Assembly (NCBI GenBank): GCA_027001895.1
Contig: JALTLP010000284.1
Coordinates: 1-11,700, forward strand
From: Chromatiales bacterium
GTDB taxonomy: Bacteria; Pseudomonadota; Gammaproteobacteria; UBA6429; Thiohalophilaceae
Length of the DNA: 11,700 nt
Direction: 5' to 3'
In this document: piece by piece, positions 6,101 to 11,700 of the stretch
Numbering within the stretch: the first letter of the stretch is position 1
How the letters are laid out: every line of letters begins with the position of its first letter
Program-made: the position numbers and the translations under genes
The notes under the pieces: generated by a model
Database searches by the model: none
The model's input: only the letters and a program-made list of their open reading frames with translations
What the model was told of the DNA's origin: nothing

Positions 6101-6537
6101 TGACTGAAAGCACATCATCAGAAAGTGAAGTTAAACAACAGCAAGCTGATGATAAGTCTGGCGAACTTTGTGCCGGCAATGTTTTAAAGTTAAAGCGTGA
6201 AGAAATGAATATGACTCAACAGGAAGTAGCATCAAAACTGAACCTTAATGTTGATTATATTTGCGCAATAGAGCTGAATGATTTCGATAAAATATCGGGT
6301 AAGTCTTATATTTATGGTTATATACGTAGCTATGCCAGACTATTAAAATTACCCGAGCAGACAATTACAGAATTATGCAGGGGTGAAGGTGCTGAAACAA
6401 GCAATATTGTTCCGGACTACATGGAACGTAAAATAGCATTTTCAAGCGAACCATTTTTTAGCAAATACTGGTTCTACCTGTTTATCCTGATTACCAGCCT
6501 GTTACTGGTGACATGGTGGTTAATTCGTAACACGTAA
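6100..6537 (+). CDS. rodZ: RodZ-like protein lacking the periplasmic domain
   Basis: This 145-residue protein has an N-terminal Cro/CI-type helix-turn-helix (about 23-92, with LKLKREEMNMTQQEVASKL and the RodZ-type GKSYIYGYIRSYARLLKL), a short linker, and one transmembrane helix at about 123-142, and it ends three residues later. RodZ normally has some 300 or more residues (337 in E. coli) with a Pro/Thr-rich linker and a periplasmic beta domain after the helix; here there is none. Only 51 bp separate its stop from hisS, so the missing part is not in another frame. The HTH module is the part that binds MreB in E. coli, so a membrane-anchored MreB-binding function could remain. The gene begins on the last base of the pilW stop. 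An alternative reading is a generic HTH membrane protein, but position and motif favour RodZ. Confidence 0.85.
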   Translation: MTESTSSESEVKQQQADDKSGELCAGNVLKLKREEMNMTQQEVASKLNLNVDYICAIELNDFDKISGKSYIYGYIRSYARLLKLPEQTITELCRGEGAETSNIVPDYMERKIAFSSEPFFSKYWFYLFILITSLLLVTWWLIRNT

Positions 6538-6588
6538 ACAGGCAGTTTAAGAAAAAAACACAAACCTAAAGTAGTAGAGATTTTAATC

Positions 6589-7851
6589 GTGTCAAAAACA
6601 CTCCAGGCGATCAGAGGAATGAATGATTTGTTGCCGCAAAACGCAACAACATGGCAATTCATCGAATCCTCTTTTCAGCATTTAATGAAGCAATATGGGT
6701 ATGGTGAAATCCGTATGCCGATTGTTGAAAAAACAGAATTGTTTAAACGCTCTATCGGTGAAGTAACCGATATTGTTGAAAAAGAAATGTATACCTTCGA
6801 AGATCGTAATGGCGACAGTTTAACCTTACGCCCGGAAGGAACCGCCTGCTGTGTGCGTGCCTGTTTGCAACATGGTTTATTACATAACCAGCAACAACGG
6901 TTATGGTATATGGGGCCGATGTTCCGGCATGAACGTCCGCAAAAAGGGCGTTACCGCCAGTTCCATCAAATGGGTGTTGAAACTTTTGGTATGGCCGGGC
7001 CGGATATCGATGTTGAACTAATCACAATGATTGCACGTTTCTGGAAAGTGCTGGGTATAGAAGACGATGTGCGTCTGGAAATTAATTCACTGGGTACAAG
7101 TACAGAAAGAACAGCATATAAAAAGTTGCTGGTAGAATATTTAACGCAGCATAAAGACAAGCTCGATGATGACAGTTTAAGACGTCTGAATACAAACCCG
7201 TTAAGAGTGCTTGACAGCAAGAACCCGGATTTAAAAGATATTATCAGCAAGGCACCCAAATTACTTGACCACCTCGATGCAGCATCAGCCGATTACTTCA
7301 GGCAGTTATGTGCTTCACTGGATAAGTTAAAAATTAATTATGTTGTCAATACCTCGCTTGTTCGAGGTCTGGATTATTATTCACAGACTGTTTTTGAATG
7401 GGTTACTGACAGCCTCGGTGCACAGGGTACAGTCTGTGCAGGTGGTCGATATGATGGCCTTGTTGAACAACTCGGTGGTAAGGCAACCACGGCAATCGGC
7501 TTTGCTATGGGTGTTGAGCGCTTAGTTTCAATGGTAGAACAGTCTGCAACAGATATAAAACCCGCCGCACCCGATTTATACATTATCGCGGCAGGTGAGA
7601 ATGTTCAGCAATTTGCGTTCTCAGTTGTTGAAACGGTTCGTGATGAAATACCGGCTTTATCGGTTTTATTAAATTGTGATGGCGGAAGTTTCAAGAGCCA
7701 GATGAAAAAAGCCGATAAAAGTGGTGCAGCAAATGCGCTTATTATTGGTGAAGATGAAGTGGCTGAAAAAAAGATATGCATTAAAAATTTACGAAATAAA
7801 GAACCACAACAAAAATTGACATTAACTGAACTGGTTCAGTTTTTAAAATAG
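6589..7851 (+). CDS. hisS: Histidyl-tRNA synthetase (HisRS)
   Basis: This 420-residue class II aminoacyl-tRNA synthetase charges tRNA-His with histidine in the cytoplasm. The class II motifs are clear: RPEGT at 81-85; motif 2 MFRHERPQKGRYRQFHQ at 111-127 (R113, R121); the HisRS-specific LVRGLDYY at 257-264 with catalytic R259; AGGRYDGL; and motif 3 IGFAMGVERL at 303-312. A C-terminal anticodon-binding domain spans about 325-420. The length is normal (E. coli 424). The start is GTG with only a weak AGAG about 8 bases upstream, but the N-terminus MSKTLQAIRGMNDLLP matches the family. ispG, common directly upstream, is missing. Confidence 0.98.
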   Translation: MSKTLQAIRGMNDLLPQNATTWQFIESSFQHLMKQYGYGEIRMPIVEKTELFKRSIGEVTDIVEKEMYTFEDRNGDSLTLRPEGTACCVRACLQHGLLHNQQQRLWYMGPMFRHERPQKGRYRQFHQMGVETFGMAGPDIDVELITMIARFWKVLGIEDDVRLEINSLGTSTERTAYKKLLVEYLTQHKDKLDDDSLRRLNTNPLRVLDSKNPDLKDIISKAPKLLDHLDAASADYFRQLCASLDKLKINYVVNTSLVRGLDYYSQTVFEWVTDSLGAQGTVCAGGRYDGLVEQLGGKATTAIGFAMGVERLVSMVEQSATDIKPAAPDLYIIAAGENVQQFAFSVVETVRDEIPALSVLLNCDGGSFKSQMKKADKSGAANALIIGEDEVAEKKICIKNLRNKEPQQKLTLTELVQFLK

Positions 7852-7877
7852 AAAATATTCAGGAATTGGAAAATATT

Positions 7878-8543
7878 ATGAGTGATGAATTTCAGACAGA
7901 AGAAGAACAGATAGAAGCAATCAAACGATGGTGGAAAGAAAATGGTCGTTCGATTATTTTAGGGCTGGTTATTGGTGTTGGCGGCATCGGTGGTTATCGT
8001 TACTGGCAGTCCAGTGTTGAAGAGCAGGCCATGCGGGCATCAGTGGATTATGAGCAGGTTATTAACCTGGCAGAAGCCGGTAAAAAAGAATTTCTCGATA
8101 AGGCATTACAAATGGAAGCAGAGCAGGGTGGCTCAAGCTACGCTGACTTAACGGCATTTGTTGCTGCGAAGAAACTGGTACAGTTAAAAGAATATGATAA
8201 AGCAAAAGAACAACTTGAATGGATTATCGCAAACAGCAAACAGGATGCGTTTATTCATATTGCCAGAATCAGGCTTGCTAAACTGTTGTTACAGTTAAAC
8301 AGGGCAAATGAAGCCCTCGAACTGGTTAAAGATGTAAAGCCTGAGGGTTTTGATTCAATCTATGCAGAACTAAAAGCCGATATATATGCTTCACTTAAAG
8401 CTTATACAGAAGCAAAGGCAGGTTATCAGCTGGCTCTAAGCACTTTAAGTCAGGGTGACCGTCGTCGAGCAACTATTGAAATGAAGGCAAACAGTCTGCC
8501 AGCAGTTGATGTACCTGTAACCCGTGTTACAGAGGAGAAGTAG
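7878..8543 (+). CDS. yfgM: YfgM, ancillary SecYEG/PpiD-associated TPR protein
   Basis: This 221-residue protein has a single-pass N-terminal membrane anchor. A cytoplasmic segment with EEEQIEAIKRWWKENGRS is followed by a transmembrane helix at about 22-40 (SIILGLVIGVGGIGGYRYW) and a periplasmic TPR-like domain. YfgM associates with PpiD and the SecYEG translocon and is linked to periplasmic chaperone supply. The ATG at 7878 was preferred over an in-frame TTG at 7866, because GGAA at 7868-7871 lies 6 bases ahead and the N-terminus then aligns. It follows hisS by 26 bp and precedes bamB by 2 bp, the conserved order in this class. Confidence 0.94.
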   Translation: MSDEFQTEEEQIEAIKRWWKENGRSIILGLVIGVGGIGGYRYWQSSVEEQAMRASVDYEQVINLAEAGKKEFLDKALQMEAEQGGSSYADLTAFVAAKKLVQLKEYDKAKEQLEWIIANSKQDAFIHIARIRLAKLLLQLNRANEALELVKDVKPEGFDSIYAELKADIYASLKAYTEAKAGYQLALSTLSQGDRRRATIEMKANSLPAVDVPVTRVTEEK

Positions 8544-8545
8544 TC

Positions 8546-9742
8546 GTGCAAAAGTTCTCTGGTTTTCTACTTGCAATCGTTGTTGCAGGCATTGTTTCGG
8601 CATGTTCAAGTTCACCTTCGCCAATTTTACCACCCACTAAATTAACATCGATTAAGGATGAATTTACGCTTAATGAACTTTGGTATCGTCAAGTTGGTGA
8701 AGGCGTTAGTGATCGTTACTACCTGTTAACCCCTGTTATCCATAATAACGCAATTTATATAATTGATTATAATGGTCACCTGTCTGTAATCAACCCGAAC
8801 ACCAGTGATGTACTCTGGGAAAAGAATCTGGGTATAACGGTATCTGCAGGCCTGGCAAAAATTGATAATGTTTTGTTACTTGCCAGTAGTGAAGGCGATG
8901 TGGTTGCCCTGGATATAAACGATGGCAAACAGTTATGGAAATCCAGGGTTAGTAGTGAAGTGCTGGCGAAACCGGTTAAGGCCGGCAATTACGTGATTGT
9001 AAAATCCGTAGATGGCAAAATTACCGCACTGGATTTTACAACGGGTAAAAGTAAATGGGTTTATGATCGGAGTGTGCCGGTATTAACTCTGAGAGGTAAC
9101 AGTGGACTGATTGTTCATGATAATACAATTATAACTGGCCTTGATAATGGCAAGTTGTTGGCTTTATCCGTTGATACCGGGCAGGTTATCTGGACTCTGG
9201 CAGTAGCGGTTCCCCGCGGGCGTACCGAGATTGAAAGAATGATAGACATCGATGCAACACCGGTTATATATAAAGATAATCTTTATGCGGTAAGTTATCA
9301 GGGGCGGATTACAAATGTGCACCTCCCTACCGGGCAAATTATCTGGAACCGGGATTTTTCCGCTTATCATGGAATGGCACTTAGTAAAGACAGGCTTTTT
9401 ATATCTGACAGTGATGGTTATGTGTGGGCACTGGATTTAAAAACAGGTGCAACAATCTGGAAACAGGACAAGCTGGTAAGGCGTTCTTTAACCCGGCCTG
9501 TGATACACAACGGTGCAGTACTGGTGGCAGATTTTAATGGCTTTGTTCACTGGATGGATATGAATGATGGCCATTTTATCGCACGCTTCCGTCAGGGTAA
9601 TGATGACAGTAATAAGGAAACCGAAGATGATTTTATTTTTTCAAAATCAAATGGCATCCTGATACCGCCGGTTATTTATCAGGACAAATATTTTATTTTT
9701 GATCGGCATGGCAATATTTCTAAACTTGCAGTTAAACATTAA
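8546..9742 (+). CDS. bamB: Outer-membrane assembly lipoprotein BamB
   Basis: This 398-residue lipoprotein of the BAM complex helps BamA insert beta-barrel proteins into the outer membrane. The signal peptide ends at lipobox V17-S18-A19-C20, with Ser at +2 (outer membrane). The rest is an eight-bladed PQQ-type beta-propeller. Recurring blade motifs such as ALDINDGKQLWKS, ALDFTTGKSKWVY, ALSVDTGQVIWTL and ALDLKTGATIWKQ are evident, as is the BamB signature TEIERMIDIDATPVI, which precedes the blade facing BamA. The length matches E. coli (392). The start is GTG, with a strong GAGGAG at 8532-8537, 8 bases upstream and overlapping the yfgM 3' end. der follows after 39 bp, which contain a 6-bp inverted repeat (ACAATT 9745-9750, AATTGT 9761-9766). 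Confidence 0.97.
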   Translation: MQKFSGFLLAIVVAGIVSACSSSPSPILPPTKLTSIKDEFTLNELWYRQVGEGVSDRYYLLTPVIHNNAIYIIDYNGHLSVINPNTSDVLWEKNLGITVSAGLAKIDNVLLLASSEGDVVALDINDGKQLWKSRVSSEVLAKPVKAGNYVIVKSVDGKITALDFTTGKSKWVYDRSVPVLTLRGNSGLIVHDNTIITGLDNGKLLALSVDTGQVIWTLAVAVPRGRTEIERMIDIDATPVIYKDNLYAVSYQGRITNVHLPTGQIIWNRDFSAYHGMALSKDRLFISDSDGYVWALDLKTGATIWKQDKLVRRSLTRPVIHNGAVLVADFNGFVHWMDMNDGHFIARFRQGNDDSNKETEDDFIFSKSNGILIPPVIYQDKYFIFDRHGNISKLAVKH

Positions 9743-9781
9743 CGACAATTGGATAGACTTAATTGTGATGGGAAATAGTCA

Positions 9782-11167
9782 ATGAAGCCGGTAATTGTTC
9801 TGGTTGGTCGCCCAAATGTTGGCAAGTCCACATTGTTTAATCGCCTGACCAGGTCGAGGGATGCACTGGTTGCCGATCAACCCGGCTTAACCCGCGACCG
9901 GCAATACGGTGAAGGCCGTGTCGGAAAAATTCCTTATATCATTGTTGATACCGGTGGCCTCAGTGGAGAGGAACAGGGTATTGATGAGCTGATGGCGCAA
10001 CAATCCTGGGAAGCAACTGAAGAAGCCGATGAAATCCTGTTTCTGGTGGACGCGGTATCCGGTTTAACACCGCAAGACGAGGAAATTGCTAACAGGTTAA
10101 GAAACACCGACAAGAAAATTTCGGTTGTGGTAAATAAAATTGACGGCCGCGATGCTGATGTTGTCAGTGCAGAATTTTACGCGCTAGGTTTTGAAACTTT
10201 ATTTACGATTTCATCCAGCCATGGCCGTGGTGTTGAAAAAATGATGCAGGCTGTTCTTGAACCGCATGAATTTGATGACATCGAAGAAGACGACACCGAT
10301 AAAGGTATCAAAGTTGCGATTATTGGCCGTCCAAATGTGGGCAAGTCCACGCTGGTCAACCGTATTCTGGGTGAAGAACGGGTTGTCAGTTTTGATATGC
10401 CCGGCACGACACGCGACAGCATTTATTTACCGTTTGAAAGAGATGGCCAGCGATATACGCTTATTGATACAGCCGGTGTCCGGCGCAAGAGCAAGGTAAA
10501 CGAAGCCATTGAAAAATTCAGTGTCATAAAAACTTTAAAAGCAATCGAAGATGCTCATGTTGTTGTTATGCTTCTTGATGCGCATGAGGGCATCAGTGTA
10601 CAGGACGCAAACTTACTGGGTTTTGTTCTGGATGCCGGCCGGGGCCTGGTGCTGGCAATCAACAAGTGGGATGGTCTGGACAGCGATGACAAGAGCACCA
10701 TTCAGCGTGAACTCGATTTAAAGCTGCCCTTTGTCACTTTTGCAAAACTGCATCGAATTTCGGCATTACACGGTACCGGCGTTGGTGAACTGTATGCTTC
10801 TATAGGGCAGTCATACGAATCGGCAATGCAAAACTTCTCAACGCCACAGCTAACACGGCTGTTAACGCATATTGTTGAATCACACCCCCCGCCACTGGTA
10901 CGGGGACGCCGCATAAAGTTACGTTATGCGCATCAGGGCGGGCAAAATCCGCCGGTTATTGTTATCCATGGTAATCAGACCAGCGATGTTCCATTGCAAT
11001 ATAAGCGTTATCTTATTAATGCCTTTAGTAAAAGGTTAAAACTCGTTGGCACGCCACTGCGAGTTGAGTTTCGTACCGGCGATAACCCCTTTAAAAACAA
11101 GAAGAATAAACTCACCAAACATCAAATTGACAAGAAGCGTCGGCTAATGAAGCATGTTAAGCGTTAG
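9782..11167 (+). CDS. der: Ribosome-biogenesis GTPase Der (EngA)
   Basis: This 461-residue protein has two tandem GTPase domains and a KH-like C-terminal domain, and is required for 50S subunit maturation. In domain 1 the P-loop is G9-RPNVGKS-16, switch II DTGG is at 56-59 and NKID is at 118-121. In domain 2 the P-loop is G182-RPNVGKS-189, DTAG is at 229-232 and NKWD is at 294-297. All G motifs are intact. An acidic linker (FDDIEEDDTDKG, about 163-174) separates the two. The C-terminus is strongly basic (KNKKNKLTKHQIDKKRRL), as usual. The length is slightly short of E. coli (490). The ATG has GGGA at 9770-9773, 8 bases upstream. It is the last gene of the run; no clear terminator follows. Confidence 0.98.
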   Translation: MKPVIVLVGRPNVGKSTLFNRLTRSRDALVADQPGLTRDRQYGEGRVGKIPYIIVDTGGLSGEEQGIDELMAQQSWEATEEADEILFLVDAVSGLTPQDEEIANRLRNTDKKISVVVNKIDGRDADVVSAEFYALGFETLFTISSSHGRGVEKMMQAVLEPHEFDDIEEDDTDKGIKVAIIGRPNVGKSTLVNRILGEERVVSFDMPGTTRDSIYLPFERDGQRYTLIDTAGVRRKSKVNEAIEKFSVIKTLKAIEDAHVVVMLLDAHEGISVQDANLLGFVLDAGRGLVLAINKWDGLDSDDKSTIQRELDLKLPFVTFAKLHRISALHGTGVGELYASIGQSYESAMQNFSTPQLTRLLTHIVESHPPPLVRGRRIKLRYAHQGGQNPPVIVIHGNQTSDVPLQYKRYLINAFSKRLKLVGTPLRVEFRTGDNPFKNKKNKLTKHQIDKKRRLMKHVKR

Positions 11168-11183
11168 CTGGCTGATTTTGCTT

Positions 11184-11212
11184 TTGACATAAAATAAATC
11201 CATTGCCATATT
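11184..11212 (+). promoter_or_regulatory. Strong sigma70-type promoter candidate for the PAS gene
   Basis: A perfect TTGACA at 11184-11189 is separated by 17 bp from CATATT at 11207-11212, which carries an extended -10 TG at 11204-11205. It starts 17 bp after the der stop. The leader to the ATG at 11320 would be about 100 bases. A second, weaker pair is TTGATA 11222-11227 with TAGTAT 11244-11249 (16-bp spacer). Confidence 0.6.
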
Positions 11213-11244
11213 AAAAACATCTTGATATCTTAGTAATAAGGTCT

Positions 11245-11285
11245 AGTATTGAATACTTAATAAAGTAATATTCTAAAAATATTAC
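11245..11285. promoter_or_regulatory. Two adjacent dyads in the leader of the PAS gene
   Basis: AGTATT-G-AATACT spans 11245-11257. An 8-bp perfect inverted repeat (GTAATATT 11265-11272, AATATTAC 11278-11285) with a 5-base spacer follows. They could be operators or AT-rich RNA hairpins; they are not followed by T-runs, so are not terminator-like. Confidence 0.4.
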
Positions 11286-11319
11286 ATAATAATTATATCA
11301 AAGGTGTGAGTGCTTCATT

Positions 11320-11700
11320 ATGGATGATCAGCAATTTTTCGACTCTGATATTTTCAGCGAAAGTAAAAATACCGACAGCACTATCGACCTTGATATTCCG
11401 AATAGCAGTTACGACAGTTCACTGTACAACAGTATTTTAAGGGCGCTTGATAATATAAAAGATGCCGTTATCGTTTGTAATACCAATGCACAAATCACCT
11501 ACATTAATAATAAGGCAGAGCAACTGTTAAGGTACAGGAAGAATACACTCATTGGTAAAGAATTCGACCTTGCCGTTACTATTTATAATAAACAGAATAT
11601 GCCTAGTTACCTGAGCCCGATACAGGTATGTATTAATGAAAAAAGAACCATTGAACAAAAATCCGAAGCAAAGTTGTTAACGGCTGACGGTAACCAGATT
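11320..11700 (+). CDS. N-terminal part of a PAS-domain signalling protein, cut by the window edge
   Basis: An ATG at 11320 opens a frame that continues without a stop to the last base (127 codons). The first 36 or so residues are acidic and probably disordered (MDDQQFFDSDIFSES). Next comes a PAS fold: LRALDNIKDAVIVCNTNAQITYINNKAEQLL (about 40-70), then LIGKEFDL, with the end of the domain near residue 125 (LLTADGNQI). No signal peptide or membrane helix is visible in the part seen, so the sensor is probably cytoplasmic. PAS domains of this type usually precede GGDEF/EAL, histidine kinase or sigma54-activator modules; the output domain lies outside the window. GAG/GGTG at 11303-11310 serve as a modest ribosome site. 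A strong promoter candidate precedes it. Confidence 0.85.
   Translation, partial: MDDQQFFDSDIFSESKNTDSTIDLDIPNSSYDSSLYNSILRALDNIKDAVIVCNTNAQITYINNKAEQLLRYRKNTLIGKEFDLAVTIYNKQNMPSYLSPIQVCINEKRTIEQKSEAKLLTADGNQI

Noticed and set aside
9745..9766. Inverted repeat between bamB and der as a terminator
   Set aside because: The stem is only 6 AT-rich pairs with a 10-base loop and no T-run, and der has its ribosome site directly after it, so read-through is expected.

Overview
This window looks like the chromosome of a gammaproteobacterium of moderate-to-low GC. The gene content and order match the tail of the isc operon (fdx, iscX) followed by the rlmN - pilW/pilF - rodZ - hisS - yfgM - bamB - der block that is typical of that class. 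The proteins closely resemble the E. coli families, for example the identical Cys numbering in Fdx and the near-identical core of IscX. I cannot name the genus.

Layout. Positions 1-200 hold an array of short dispersed-type repeats just upstream of fdx (244-582, + strand). Between fdx and iscX, which are normally adjacent, lies about 3.1 kb of accessory DNA. It contains a LysR-type regulator (587-1468, - strand), divergent from an SRPBCC/START-like protein gene (1612-2139, +), with a dyad in the shared promoter region. After these come the remains of a small two-helix membrane protein gene resembling the DUF2892/YgaP-TM type, carrying an in-frame TGA (2153-2332), and a lipoprotein with a probable clan GH-A TIM-barrel glycosidase domain (2422-3543). 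iscX (3679-3879) follows alone. A 332-bp non-coding gap (3880-4211) sits where ndk is often found; it contains a nested inverted-repeat structure, a perfect 14-bp palindrome and a likely rlmN promoter.

From 4212 to 11167 seven + strand genes are tightly packed, with spacings from a 1-base overlap to 51 bp, and are probably one operon: rlmN, pilW, a short rodZ-like gene, hisS, yfgM, bamB and der. The rodZ-like protein ends just after its transmembrane helix, and ispG, usual between rodZ and hisS, is absent. Three of the seven genes start with TTG or GTG. After der there is a strong sigma70-type promoter with two dyads, and then the first 127 codons of a PAS-domain protein that runs off the right edge.

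Together the conserved genes cover Fe-S cluster assembly (Fdx, IscX), translation and RNA modification (RlmN, HisRS, Der) and envelope biogenesis (PilW, RodZ-like, YfgM, BamB). RlmN is itself a [4Fe-4S] enzyme. The accessory module has no evident link to Fe-S assembly. The points most worth checking are the nonsense-interrupted small membrane gene, the minimal RodZ-like protein, the LysR operator candidate and the structured element ahead of rlmN.
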